From assembly GCA_021732845.1 (NCBI GenBank), contig JAKFUF010000132.1, positions 1 to 64,000 on the forward strand: DNA of 64,000 nt, written 5' to 3'. This stretch comes from Planctomycetaceae bacterium. Lineage in GTDB: Bacteria; Planctomycetota; Planctomycetia; Planctomycetales; Planctomycetaceae. Shown here piece after piece: positions 37,247 to 46,794 of the stretch. Positions within the stretch are counted from its first letter, which is position 1. Each line of letters starts with the position of its first letter. A model generated the notes under the pieces. The model worked only from the letters and a program-made list of their open reading frames with translations, made no database searches and was not told where the DNA came from. The position numbers and the translations under genes were made by a program.

Positions 37247-39595
37247 GTGCCCGCCGAACAGCCAACTCGCCGCCCCTCTCGACCATTGGGCGCGGTGCTG
37301 GTGGCGTTGTTGTGGATCCCTCTGTTCCTGTGGCTGTTTTTTGAAACGCCGCTCCAGAACAAAACCCTCGATGACGGCCGCACGCTGACGCGCTGGGTGA
37401 TGTGGGAGTTGGTCCCGTACATCCTGCTCAGCGTGGTGGACGAAGCCCGCCCGCATTCCGGCTGGATCTACCTGCCGCAGCGCGCCGACATGCTCGGCAT
37501 TGGATTGTTCATCGTCGCCTCCGCCTGGGGCCTGGGGCGGCTTCTCCTGCGCTTTTTGAAATCACACACCATCAGCCGCGAACAGCGCGACGCCGATGCC
37601 GTCGAGGATTTCGTGCTGGCGGCAGGGTTGGGGCTTTCTGGACTCTCGCTGCTGACGCTGGGTTGCGGCTTGCTGGGATTGTTGTATCGCCCGTTGTTCG
37701 GCGGCCTGTTGGGACTGACACTCGTCGCTGGCATTGCCGACTGGTGGCGTGCAGGACCATCGCTGAACATTTCCATTCCCAGGGGCCGCCTGCGCCAAAC
37801 GGCGTGGTTCATGCTCGCCGCGGGCCTGCTGCCGTTTTTGGTCTGCCTGGTGCTGGCGGCGTGCCTGCCGTCGACGGACTTCGACAGCAAGGCGTATCAC
37901 TATGTGGGTCCCAAAGAGTTCTATCAGAACGGGCGGATCAGTTTCCTCCAGCACAACGTGTACACCAACTTCCCATTTTGTGCGGAAATGTTGACGCTGC
38001 TGGCGATGGTGCTGCGGCAGGACTGGTTCCGCGGCGTGCAGGCGGGACAGGTCGTGCTGATGACCTTCGGTCCGCTGACCTCCCTCGCGCTGTACGCGCT
38101 GGGACGCCGTCTCGGCAACCCGCGGGCGGGGTTCCTGGCAGCCATCATTTATTTCACCACGCCCTGGATGTTCCGCGTCTCGACGGTGGCCCATGTCGAA
38201 GGGGCGCTGTGCTTCTATGTTGCCGCCACCCTGCTCGCGCTCCTGCGGGCGTGGGGTATGGGAGCGCCCAATTCAGTAGCTCCATCGTCCTCTAACATCG
38301 GCACCGGTTGGCGGGAGGTGTTCCTCGTCGGACTGTTCGCCGGCACGGCCATGGCGTGCAAGTACCCCGGACTGTTTTCCGTGGTGATCCCGATCGGTGC
38401 CGCCGTCATCCTCCATCCGTGGCTCAGTTCCTCCTCGGTTCATCCGGCATCACGATGGAAGTCCTGTCTGCAGACCCTGCTGATCTTTACTGTCGGCGTG
38501 TCGTGTACTATCGGCCCGTGGCTGCTCAAAAACCTGATCGAAACCGGCAATCCCGTCTACCCGCTGGCTTATAATGTCTTCGGCGGGCGTGACTTGGATC
38601 CCATGCTTTACGCGAAATGGCAGCGGGGCCATTCCTCGACGGATTTCAGCTTTCGGACGTTCGTTACCGGTCTGTGGGAGGTGACGGCCAGAAACGACTG
38701 GCTGAGCCCCGCCCTCTTCGCCCTCGCCCCGCTCACTCTGCTGCGGCTGCGCTGGCGCGATTCCGAAGGCCGCGCCCTGGTTGGCCAGTGGCTCTACCTT
38801 GGCTGGCTGTTCGCCACCTGGTGGGGACTGACACATCGCATTGACCGCTTCTGGGTGCCACAACTGCCGTTGGTCGCACTTCTGGCAGGGCTCGGAGCCA
38901 CCGTCGTGCAGCCCTTCCCGCCGGGGAGCGTTCCGCGGGGTGGATACAAGCCGCTGCGGAGCCTGCTGGTCATGCTCGTCCTGATCAGTTCCGGAGCCTT
39001 CAATCTGTCGTTGATTCTGGCTGGCATGGTGGGCAACAACCAGTTCTTTCTCGACCTGACCGTGGCCCGGCAGAAATCGGCCAATCGCAAGATTGCGTCC
39101 CTCAATGCCCAGTTGCGGCCGCTCATTGAGGCCGGACAACCAGTGCGGGTGCTGTGCGTGGGCGAGGCCGAGGTGTTCGATGCCGAGTTCCCGGTGGTCT
39201 ACAACTCCGTCTTCGACCGCTCGATCTTCGAGGAATGGTGCGCCAATCCACAACCCGGGGACAACCCAGCCACCCGCGCCATCCGGGACCCCGCCTCCAT
39301 CCGCCGCAAACTCGACGAGCAGGGCATCACCCACATCTACATCAACTGGCTGGAACTGCTCCGCTACCGCACGACCTACGGATACACCGATTTCGTCTCA
39401 CCCGAGCGGTTCATCCAGTTGCAGACCTCCGGCGTGCTCGGCGCCCCGTGGGAAATGCCCACCGAGCGGATTCTGGTCAAGGACCTAGGAATTCAAGCCC
39501 AGCAGGAAGTTCACACCTGGGGCCGCCGGCTGGTGCAGCCCACCACCATCGGTCCCGCCATCCCAACGATGGATCTGTTTCCGGTCAACCACTGA
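37247..39595 (+). CDS. GT-C/PMT-like membrane glycosyltransferase
   Basis: 782 residues from GTG 37247 (GGAAAA upstream); the frame is open to TTG 37208 inside a repeat. About 12 hydrophobic segments with a polar loop after helix 1-2. The sequence STDFDSKAYHYVGPKEF with its Asp resembles the acidic motif of PMT/ArnT-type GT-C enzymes that transfer a sugar from a polyprenyl phosphate donor. A long C-terminal soluble part follows (about 660-782). Acceptor unknown. It precedes tolC by 180 bases on the same strand. Confidence 0.8.
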   Translation: MPAEQPTRRPSRPLGAVLVALLWIPLFLWLFFETPLQNKTLDDGRTLTRWVMWELVPYILLSVVDEARPHSGWIYLPQRADMLGIGLFIVASAWGLGRLLLRFLKSHTISREQRDADAVEDFVLAAGLGLSGLSLLTLGCGLLGLLYRPLFGGLLGLTLVAGIADWWRAGPSLNISIPRGRLRQTAWFMLAAGLLPFLVCLVLAACLPSTDFDSKAYHYVGPKEFYQNGRISFLQHNVYTNFPFCAEMLTLLAMVLRQDWFRGVQAGQVVLMTFGPLTSLALYALGRRLGNPRAGFLAAIIYFTTPWMFRVSTVAHVEGALCFYVAATLLALLRAWGMGAPNSVAPSSSNIGTGWREVFLVGLFAGTAMACKYPGLFSVVIPIGAAVILHPWLSSSSVHPASRWKSCLQTLLIFTVGVSCTIGPWLLKNLIETGNPVYPLAYNVFGGRDLDPMLYAKWQRGHSSTDFSFRTFVTGLWEVTARNDWLSPALFALAPLTLLRLRWRDSEGRALVGQWLYLGWLFATWWGLTHRIDRFWVPQLPLVALLAGLGATVVQPFPPGSVPRGGYKPLRSLLVMLVLISSGAFNLSLILAGMVGNNQFFLDLTVARQKSANRKIASLNAQLRPLIEAGQPVRVLCVGEAEVFDAEFPVVYNSVFDRSIFEEWCANPQPGDNPATRAIRDPASIRRKLDEQGITHIYINWLELLRYRTTYGYTDFVSPERFIQLQTSGVLGAPWEMPTERILVKDLGIQAQQEVHTWGRRLVQPTTIGPAIPTMDLFPVNH

Positions 39596-39775
39596 GCGTG
39601 GCTCGTTCGCAGACGGCCTTCCAAATGCCGACGACAAGGGGACCTGTGGCACCCGACGCCAGGCGTGCCAAAGCCTCCAATCCGGCCTCAAACCTTGAAA
39701 TTGACGCGGATTGTGACTTTTGGTCTATTCCACCTCTCTCACCCCATTCCGCACAATTTGACCAACGCGGCACGG

Positions 39776-41584
39776 ATGCGCCCGTACAGCCTCCTCTGTC
39801 TGGCAGCCATCACAGGGATCCTCTGTGGGTGTCAATCTGCGCCCGTGCAGCCACCGCCAGAGTTTCGGACAGTCGGGGACAGTTTCCATACTCCACGTTT
39901 TCAGCCGACTCCCAGCCACGATCTAGTGAAACAAGCGGGGGCTTCGCAATCGGCAATGGGGCCGCCGACACCCCCTCCGCTTCCGCTGAGTTTGCGGAAC
40001 GCGGTTGTGCAGTCGTTGACGAACTCCGAAGTGGTGCGGCTGCTGGGACCAGGCGGTGTCACGGTCAGTTCGGCGACAATCTTTGATCCACAGATCACGG
40101 CGGCGCGGGCTCGCGCGGCGGAGGCCGGATTCGATCCGCGGATTGATCTGGGATATATTGGCAGCCAGATCAATGATCCTCCCAGTTCGTTTTTTGGGCC
40201 AGGCATTCCGACCAACACGCAACGGGATGAGGGCGATCTGGTGGCAACGCTCACCAAGCCCTGGTCCACCGGAGCCACGACTTCGCTCGCGTTTGACGCT
40301 CCGCTGAACTATCTGTTCTTTCCGGATGGCACCTCGGGACCATTCAACCCGGCGTACGAGACTGGCTTTGCGCTGGATGTTCGTCAGCCGCTTCTGAGGG
40401 GGGCAGGGTTTGCCGTCAATCTGGCGCCCATCCGCATTGCCAATCTGCGGACCGACCAGCAGGACTGGCAGGTCCGGCAGGCCACCATGGAGCAGATTCG
40501 CAGTGTCGAGGAGGCCTACTGGCAGCTTCAGGCGACGGTCGTTGCCAGGCAGTCGATTGAAGCCATCATCCCCTTGGCGGAGGAGACGGTCCGGATCCAG
40601 CGGAACCGTTTCGAGGGGCAGTTGGTGACCGAGGCGGACCTGGCACGGGCGGAAACCCAATTGGCCGAGTTTGGTCAGCGACGGAGCCGGGTACAGCTCC
40701 TGCAGCGGACAACCGAACTTCGTCTGCGGAACATTCTGGGACTGCCGGCACAGAACCTTCCCGGCCTCATTCCCATCGATCCCCCGACACAGAGGCTGAT
40801 TCCGCTGGACGTTGAGCAGTCCGTCGAGCTGGCATGGAACAACCGCCCGGACCTGATTCAAAAGCGGCTCGAGGTCGATATTCGCGGGCAGGAACTGCTC
40901 GTGGCTGAGAATGGCCTGAAACCAAAACTGGATGCCTTCGCCCGCTACAAAACCGGCGGCCTGGCGGACAGGCTGGACGCCTCGCTCGATCAGGCACTGA
41001 CCTTTGGCTACACCAACTGGACCCTCGGGACATCGTACTCGATGCCTCTTGGAAACCGGGCGCCGCGCGCCGCACGCGACGAAGCGCAGCTCAAAATCGC
41101 GAGGGAGCGGGCGCTGCTGCAGCAGATGGAGCACAATACCCGCTACCAAATCGCCGAAAACATCACGGCCATCCAGGCGACATGGGAGCAGTATGAGCTG
41201 GCACAGCGAAAGGCCCGGGAGTCCCTGAAGTGGGTGGAGATCTCGCGGACGCGGTTCTCCTACCCGCCGCCTGCAGAAGCAGGCGGGCAGGATCTGCTGA
41301 CGATTCTGCTCGTTGACTATCAGCAGTCACTGCAGGCCCATGTGGACGCTGTGACCGACGCCGCAAAACTGCTGGCTGATTACAATTCGCTGCATGCCCG
41401 CCTCGAAGAGGCGCAGGGGACGCTGCTCGCGCGGCGGCAGGTGTGGCTCAACGGCGACGACCCCGATCCCCAGGGATTCGTCCCCGAAAATCTTCCCAGC
41501 GGCCACTCCCTCGCGTTTCCCCCGCCGACCGGTTCGCCGCTCTCGCAGCCTGTCGGGAACGTCATGCCCACCCCCGGGAGTTGA
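39776..41584 (+). CDS. TolC-family outer-membrane channel
   Basis: 602 residues from ATG 39776, which starts a signal peptide ending in a lipobox-like LCGC (Cys19). The long helical part includes VEEAYWQLQATVVARQSIEA, FEGQLVTEADLARAETQLAE and a second half with ELAWNNRPDLIQKRLEVDIR, the two tandem TolC repeats. Typical length is 450-520; the extra residues are N- and C-terminal Pro-rich extensions. It forms a trimeric exit duct with an HlyD-type adaptor. The only adaptor near it is the convergent gene at 41588, whose stop lies 3 bp away. Confidence 0.92.
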   Translation: MRPYSLLCLAAITGILCGCQSAPVQPPPEFRTVGDSFHTPRFQPTPSHDLVKQAGASQSAMGPPTPPPLPLSLRNAVVQSLTNSEVVRLLGPGGVTVSSATIFDPQITAARARAAEAGFDPRIDLGYIGSQINDPPSSFFGPGIPTNTQRDEGDLVATLTKPWSTGATTSLAFDAPLNYLFFPDGTSGPFNPAYETGFALDVRQPLLRGAGFAVNLAPIRIANLRTDQQDWQVRQATMEQIRSVEEAYWQLQATVVARQSIEAIIPLAEETVRIQRNRFEGQLVTEADLARAETQLAEFGQRRSRVQLLQRTTELRLRNILGLPAQNLPGLIPIDPPTQRLIPLDVEQSVELAWNNRPDLIQKRLEVDIRGQELLVAENGLKPKLDAFARYKTGGLADRLDASLDQALTFGYTNWTLGTSYSMPLGNRAPRAARDEAQLKIARERALLQQMEHNTRYQIAENITAIQATWEQYELAQRKARESLKWVEISRTRFSYPPPAEAGGQDLLTILLVDYQQSLQAHVDAVTDAAKLLADYNSLHARLEEAQGTLLARRQVWLNGDDPDPQGFVPENLPSGHSLAFPPPTGSPLSQPVGNVMPTPGS

Positions 41585-41587
41585 GTG

Positions 41588-44008
41588 TCACCACCAGAAC
41601 TCGGTGCGAAATTCTTTCAGGAATCGCTGAGTCAGGATCATTCCCAACAGCTTTTTTCCCCGGCAGATGCGGGCGGCACCGGTCATCCCCGCTTTCAGCC
41701 GCCCCGCGGTGTTGTCGACGTGGCAGTGCACCTTGACCCGGCTGCGGCTTTGGTCCGCGGTCGCCGCACTGGGAGCAATGCGTTCGACCGTGGCATGAAA
41801 GGTTTCAAACGGCAGGGCACGGATCCGGAGTTCCACGCTCTGGCCAACCTGGACCCCCATGATCGAGTCCTCATCCACCTCAATTTCCACGGACAAGGTC
41901 GACATGTCCTCGACGACGCAGACGAGCGCCCCCTTTTCCAGCAGCATGCCGGACTTCTCCGCCATCCGGGGTGTTGAGACGACGCCGGTGGCGGTGGAGA
42001 CAACAGCCTGCTTGTCCCATTCCCCCTCCAGAAACTTCAGCTCCTCCTGGAGCCTGGCGAGCTTGGCGGATTCCGCGGCGATGTCCTCGGGCCGGCTTCC
42101 GGCATTCATCAGGGTGAGGGCCGACCGTGAGTCGGCGAGTTCCTTTTCGCGGCGGGCCAGCTCGGCCTCGGCCAGCCGCACACCCTCCACGGTTCGACCC
42201 TGCTTTTCCGCCTCGGCCTGCGCCAGCCGCGACTCAAGCAGCCGCACGCGCTTCTGCTCGGCGCGGAGCTGCTCTCCGGCAAATGCGCCCCGCTGGGAGA
42301 GAATGGTGGCCCGTTCGAGCGACTGCCGGGCATAGGCCAGTTCCGTTTCCGACTGCATGACCGCATGGCCCAGGTTTTTCAATCCATGCTCAAGGCTGAC
42401 CCTGGCCCGCGACAGGTCCGTCCGCGCCAGTTCAACCCAGTCCACCGCCCGCTGCACCCGGGCCTTCTGTTCCGCGATTTCCTCGGCCCGCGGTCCGATT
42501 TTGAGTTTGGCCAGCGTGGCGTCGCACTCGCGGATGTCGGCGCGTTTGCGGACGAGCAGACTTTCCAGATCTGGTGCATGAATCTGCCCGATGACCGTGC
42601 CTGCACAGACCGGAGACCCTTCCTCCACCGCGATGTCGCGGAAAAAGCCGGCCAGGGCGGCATGGATTTCCACCCGGTGTCCGGAGCGCACCAGCACCTC
42701 ACCCGTTGCCGAATGATTCAGGGGAACCCAGAACAGGATGGCAGGGACGCCAATGACCAGCATTGCCCAGAGGGCGGTGCGACGATGACGAGATTTGAAC
42801 ATCTTCACGAACTCGCTTGTCAACAGGCCTTTGAACACACGGCGGGACACAAAAATCAACAGGAGGCCGCTGACTGCCGCCCCGGGCAGGCCGAACTTCC
42901 CCAGCACGAAGTGGTACAGCCCCAGCGTGAGCAGGTTCAGGGTTCCCACGGCGACGAGCCACATGACGCCGCCATAAATCAGCAGCCAGCCACCACGCGC
43001 CGCGGCCGCTGGCCGGGTGCTCCCCCAGAAGAGCCACCGCGCATGAGCCATGAAGTAGTCCCGGGCGCGGACCCGCAGGTTGGGAATCTCCAGCCAGTCG
43101 CCCAGCAGATAGTAGCCGTCCAGCCGCAGCAGCGGATTCAGATTCAAAAACACCCGTGTGCCGCACGTCGTGAGCACCACCTGCGTCACATAGTGCAGCA
43201 GGCTGTCGGGCACGGTCACCCGCCACAAAAACACCGAACAGGCCCAGACGCACAGGTCCGAATAGCCGCCCGCGGCGGTGACCCACAGCCGCTGCGATTT
43301 CCGGGGAATGAGCCACGCATCGGTGACATCGCAATAGAAGCAGGGCATGAAGAAGATCATCAAGACCCCCATTTCATGCACTTCGCCCCCAAAATGCTTG
43401 CAGGTCAGTCCGTGGGCGAATTCATGGACCGTGGTGATAAGAACCAGAGTGCACCAGATCAGTGCGACTGTCTCCCAGCGCACGGCCTGCGGGAAGTTGC
43501 TCACCAGTTCCGCGCGGGCCGACCATAGCGTGAAGCCGGCCAGTCCAATGCAGGCCAGGGAGAGGGCCAGAAACCCTGGCGTCCAGAGAAACCTGACCCA
43601 CGGTTCAATGCGGTTCAGGATCCAGTCGGGATCGAACAGGGATTTGCGAAAGAACAGCCAGCTTTGCCCGTTGAGGTCCTGCAGTTCCTCATCGTCGGCA
43701 ACGCCGCCCGCCGAGGGCGTTGCGGCGGCGGTTTCCAGCAGGTTGCGGCCGCGGATCATGTCGACGAAATCGCCGAGTTCGTCGGGACTCAGGGGTTCGT
43801 TGAACTTTTCGGCGAAGGCGCGGCAGACGACTTCCGGCTGGGTCACCCCATCCAGGCGTTCCAGCAGAAAGCTCTCGACAGGGCCGATTCGGAAATACGC
43901 CCGAGTCCGGCGGTCCTTGACAACATATTCGTCGTTTCCCACGGGTTTGACAGAAACGTCGCTGCGCAGGCGGGGAATGGGAGTTCCGGGGCCGGCCATA
44001 TGACGCAT
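41588..44008 (-). CDS. PqqD-like (RRE), M50 protease and HlyD adaptor fusion
   Basis: 806 residues from ATG 44008 (GGAAAC upstream; ATG 43999 and TTG 44029 are alternatives). Domains in order: residues about 11-90 match PqqD (RAYFRIGPVESFLLERLDG...), the RiPP leader-recognition fold. Then a polytopic M50 site-2 protease with HEFAHG (about 195) and LNPLLRLDGYYLLGD (about 300), so the zinc ligands are intact. From about 430, an HlyD/biotinyl-lipoyl part (RSGHRVEIHAALAGFFRDI), a coiled-coil hairpin, and a beta-barrel (LSVEIEVDEDSIMGVQVGQS). It is likely an inner-membrane export/processing component that pairs with TolC. Confidence 0.92.
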   Translation of the reverse strand: MRHMAGPGTPIPRLRSDVSVKPVGNDEYVVKDRRTRAYFRIGPVESFLLERLDGVTQPEVVCRAFAEKFNEPLSPDELGDFVDMIRGRNLLETAAATPSAGGVADDEELQDLNGQSWLFFRKSLFDPDWILNRIEPWVRFLWTPGFLALSLACIGLAGFTLWSARAELVSNFPQAVRWETVALIWCTLVLITTVHEFAHGLTCKHFGGEVHEMGVLMIFFMPCFYCDVTDAWLIPRKSQRLWVTAAGGYSDLCVWACSVFLWRVTVPDSLLHYVTQVVLTTCGTRVFLNLNPLLRLDGYYLLGDWLEIPNLRVRARDYFMAHARWLFWGSTRPAAAARGGWLLIYGGVMWLVAVGTLNLLTLGLYHFVLGKFGLPGAAVSGLLLIFVSRRVFKGLLTSEFVKMFKSRHRRTALWAMLVIGVPAILFWVPLNHSATGEVLVRSGHRVEIHAALAGFFRDIAVEEGSPVCAGTVIGQIHAPDLESLLVRKRADIRECDATLAKLKIGPRAEEIAEQKARVQRAVDWVELARTDLSRARVSLEHGLKNLGHAVMQSETELAYARQSLERATILSQRGAFAGEQLRAEQKRVRLLESRLAQAEAEKQGRTVEGVRLAEAELARREKELADSRSALTLMNAGSRPEDIAAESAKLARLQEELKFLEGEWDKQAVVSTATGVVSTPRMAEKSGMLLEKGALVCVVEDMSTLSVEIEVDEDSIMGVQVGQSVELRIRALPFETFHATVERIAPSAATADQSRSRVKVHCHVDNTAGRLKAGMTGAARICRGKKLLGMILTQRFLKEFRTEFWW

Positions 44009-44073
44009 CCAGTTTCCGTGGTCAGACAAAAAACTGGCGTCTCAATCCTGAGACGCCAGGCGCGCGGCGACGA

Positions 44074-44466
44074 TCAGCACTTGGTCTGCTTAACCACGAC
44101 TTTGCAGGCGGTCTCTTTCTTCGCGGAACCACCCTTCTTGTGGGATCCACCCTTGTGCGACGATCCGCCCTTCTTGGAACCGCACTTGGCGGACTTGCCC
44201 TTCTTGTGGGAACCGCCCTTTTTCGACGAACCGCCCTTGTGCGACGATCCGCCCTTCTTGGAGCCACACTTGGCGGAACCGCCCTTGTGCGATCCGCCCT
44301 TGTGCGATCCGTGATGCGATCCGCCATGGTCGCTGCCGCTGTGGTTCGAACCGGACGAACAGGAGTCATCATGCCCGGTGTCACAGTAGAAGGCGCTGGG
44401 GGCGATTCGGTCTTCGAGGCGTTCGAACTGGAAGCGGGACTTCTTGCCGTCATTGTTCTGCGTCAT
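44074..44466 (-). CDS. LEDR-leader repeat protein, Lys/Gly/Ser/His/Cys-rich
   Basis: 130 residues from ATG 44466. The N-terminus is MTQNNDGKKSRFQFERLEDR followed by IAPSAF; then YCDTGHDDSC. From about residue 38 the protein is built of short units HKGGS, KKGGS, AKCGSKKGGSSHKGGS repeated, ending TKC. Six Cys in all. No classical signal peptide. The leader motif FERLEDR[IV]AP recurs in planctomycete exported proteins (recognised by me, family not named) and also heads the next gene. It lies 65 bp beyond the M50-HlyD start on the same strand. Proposed cargo of that system. Confidence 0.78.
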   Translation of the reverse strand: MTQNNDGKKSRFQFERLEDRIAPSAFYCDTGHDDSCSSGSNHSGSDHGGSHHGSHKGGSHKGGSAKCGSKKGGSSHKGGSSKKGGSHKKGKSAKCGSKKGGSSHKGGSHKKGGSAKKETACKVVVKQTKC

Positions 44467-44738
44467 GTTGTCTTTCACCGATGAGCGAAGGGGAATAAGC
44501 GAACGTTGACGGAAATATGTTTCACGAACTCGCCGTCCCCTGACCCCGACTGCCCGGCAGCACGTGAAAAAATCCAGTTTGCGGGGAGATTGCCGAAAAT
44601 GAGAATGACGCGGATTGCGCCGTTGGCGAGCAGATCCCACACGGCGATCCGAACCGGTTCTGGTTTCCCGCCGCTGGTGGCCGCGACGTGAGCTACGCTT
44701 GCGCTGGAGCCAGATCATGCTTCAACAGGACTCACCCA

Positions 44739-45257
44739 ATGACCGCCCAACCAGCGACACGCCGGCAGTTTCGGATGGAACGGCTCGAAGACCGGGTGGC
44801 CCCCAACAGCCTGCTGTGGCAGGGCGGACTCGTCGAAGTCCTCGTCGGCACCGGAGCGCTCAATGCAGGATTCCCCGCCCAGCCATTGGTTTCGGCGTCC
44901 ACGCGGATTGCCGCACTGCGCCTGAGAACTTCGTCTGCGTCTGAAACTGCGTCGCCAGCCGTGCCAACGCTCCCGCTCTGGGCGGAATCCCTGCTGCTCC
45001 AGATCGAACAAGAACTCGAAAAGGCTGCCGCCCCGGCCGGCGAACCCGTCAGCGTGGCTCAACAGGACCAGGCGGACCGGCTCGACGCCTTGATGGCCCA
45101 GGTCGATGAGGGGCTGTGCCACGCGGTGCGGCCGGCAGGCGAGACGATGCCCGCCTGGGCCGAAGATCTGCTGCTGGAGATCCAGCAGGAAGTTGCCCAA
45201 TCGGCGCGGTGCCGAACCTCCCGCCCGCGAGCCGGTATGGCCGTCAGCCTCCGGTAA
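44739..45257 (+). CDS. Second LEDR-leader small protein
   Basis: 172 residues from ATG 44739 (AGGA 8 bases upstream). MTAQPATRRQFRMERLEDR then VAPNSLLWQGG; the leader matches that of the neighbouring 130-residue protein position by position. The remainder is mostly helical with two related blocks, LPLWAESLLLQIEQELEKA and MPAWAEDLLLEIQQEVAQSA. No signal peptide, no known domain. It is transcribed divergently from the repeat protein. Confidence 0.72.
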   Translation: MTAQPATRRQFRMERLEDRVAPNSLLWQGGLVEVLVGTGALNAGFPAQPLVSASTRIAALRLRTSSASETASPAVPTLPLWAESLLLQIEQELEKAAAPAGEPVSVAQQDQADRLDALMAQVDEGLCHAVRPAGETMPAWAEDLLLEIQQEVAQSARCRTSRPRAGMAVSLR

Positions 45258-45386
45258 AAGTCGGCAGGCATCGCCTTCTGTGATGGGCAGTCAGAGTCGC
45301 GCAGCCACCCTCAGCGGCGGCGGTCATCAGGGAGCTGATGCGAATCCCACCCGTCTTTTTTGTCTGAACTTCGGCAGGGCAGCGAT

Positions 45387-45806
45387 TCAGCAGCAGGCGA
45401 TCAGTTCGGTCACGGGCGCGGGACTCTTGACCAGAATCCGCAGGCTTTCCTCTTCACTCAACACATGGATGAAGAAGGGCTTCCACAACTGCAGGCAACG
45501 GGCGGCGCGATGATTGCCGTCGATCAGCAGGTGGCTGTGGACCAGTTCGCCATCCGGGGTGGGGAACCAGAGGTGAGCCACGATGCCAGGATAGCGCGTG
45601 TGGACATGCTGGAGATGCGGCTGATAGATGCGGCTGTTGTCGACGCAGTGCCGCACATCGTCCACCTCCATCTCGACCGGGTCGCGCCCATCTTGCACGA
45701 TTGCGCGGGCCGCATCCACGTCAAAGACGTAACGGCCGGAAAGATAGCGGTAAGTCTCAGGACCGGTCCGGCAGTGGGGGCATTTGTTCCGTGCGCGCGA
45801 CTGCAT
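45387..45806 (-). CDS. ParB-like nuclease-fold protein with CPHC motif
   Basis: 139 residues from ATG 45806 (AGGA upstream); TTG 45824 is the alternative. N-terminal CPHCRTGPETYRYLSG includes a CxxC (possible zinc). The central and C-terminal part has PGIVAHLWFPTPDGELVHSH followed by LLIDGNHRAARCLQLWKPFF, in which IDGNHRAA matches the ParB/Srx-type nucleotide-binding segment. It may bind DNA or nucleotide. Function not assigned. Intergenic on both sides. Confidence 0.7.
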   Translation of the reverse strand: MQSRARNKCPHCRTGPETYRYLSGRYVFDVDAARAIVQDGRDPVEMEVDDVRHCVDNSRIYQPHLQHVHTRYPGIVAHLWFPTPDGELVHSHLLIDGNHRAARCLQLWKPFFIHVLSEEESLRILVKSPAPVTELIACC

Positions 45807-46326
45807 GTGAAATCCTCGTTCCAACGGTCAGAACCGCGCCGTGATCGGAAGAACAAACGCCTTGAATGACGCCGATGTCCGTCAGAAACTGGCACTGCTC
45901 ATCTCTAGCTCAGACTTCGCGGTCGGTCCGAAGATTTTCGACCGATTTCCCAGTGACCGCACAGCAACCCTCATTGTGCGAAACAATGTCAGAAATTGTC
46001 CCCGCTGACGACTCTCAGCACGTTATGGGTGTGCCCATTTTGGCTGGCGCGGTCTGGGTGATAATGGGCAGGCGTCTGTTGGTGGTGTTCTCAAGCAGTC
46101 CTTTGAGTGGGAGCAGGTGTCATGGCGCGGAGGGAACGACAAACACGAATGCACAACTCAAATTCGGCGGCGTACATGTGCCACACACAGAGTTCGCGTG
46201 GTATTGTACGCTTGCGGGTTGTTAAGCCGGGAAATACTCAGCCCCAATCCGGCCATCAGAACAGGAAATTGCCGAGCCACAGTCGGCAATCCACGTTGAT
46301 CCCACAACGCTGCCACTGGACCTCCA
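45807..46326. other. Intergenic region, no supported gene
   Basis: About 520 bases. A short frame at 45866-46225 has no recognisable features and poor composition. I see nothing else there. It precedes a kinase fragment, so part may be a degraded gene. Confidence 0.5.
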
Positions 46327-46794
46327 ATGCCGGCCGACGCCTCTGACTTGCAAGTGGCCCGTGTCGTTGACGCCTTGTGCGACAAATTTGAATGCGCCCT
46401 GGGTGCCAATCAACTCCCTGTCATCGAGACTTTCCTGGAGGAATTGCCGCCTGAAGTGCGGGCGGCGTTGTTGGTCGAACTGTTGGGGTTGGAACTTGAC
46501 TATCGCCTCGCGCGTGGACAACAACCAGACATTGCCGAGTACGCGGCTCGGTTCCCCGAATTCTCAACTGCGCTGCTTGAGGGCCTCTTCGACCTGGCGG
46601 CGCGAACTGCAAAAGCACCTCCCACTCCGATCGGGGCGGGCGTCGATTCAAAATTGCAGACGATGCTTTCGCCGGCGACTGTCGCGGCGGCTGGAGAGGA
46701 GACCTCAACCGGCGAGTTGAGGCGGGTGCTCGGAAAGAACGGTCTATCGAGACCTGGAAGTGCTGGAATTCTCGGGAGTCCCGTATTACCGTGA
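46327..46794 (+). pseudogene. N-terminal fragment of a planctomycete Ser/Thr kinase
   Basis: 155 residues. The region LPVIETFLEELPPEVRAALL followed by LDYRLARGQQPDIAEYAARF is the pre-kinase helical segment found ahead of the kinase domain in planctomycete Pkn proteins. The kinase domain itself (G-rich loop, HRD, DFG) is absent; after about residue 125 the frame enters a region that belongs to a different gene. The protein therefore ends in an unrelated tail (NGLSRPGSAGILGSPVLP). I read it as a broken gene. Confidence 0.65.

Noticed and set aside
44154-44330. Tandem repeat as mobile or CRISPR element
   Set aside because: The DNA repeat is explained by the KGGS coding units of the small protein.
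45866-46225. 119-residue frame as a gene
   Set aside because: No signal, domain, SD or composition support.
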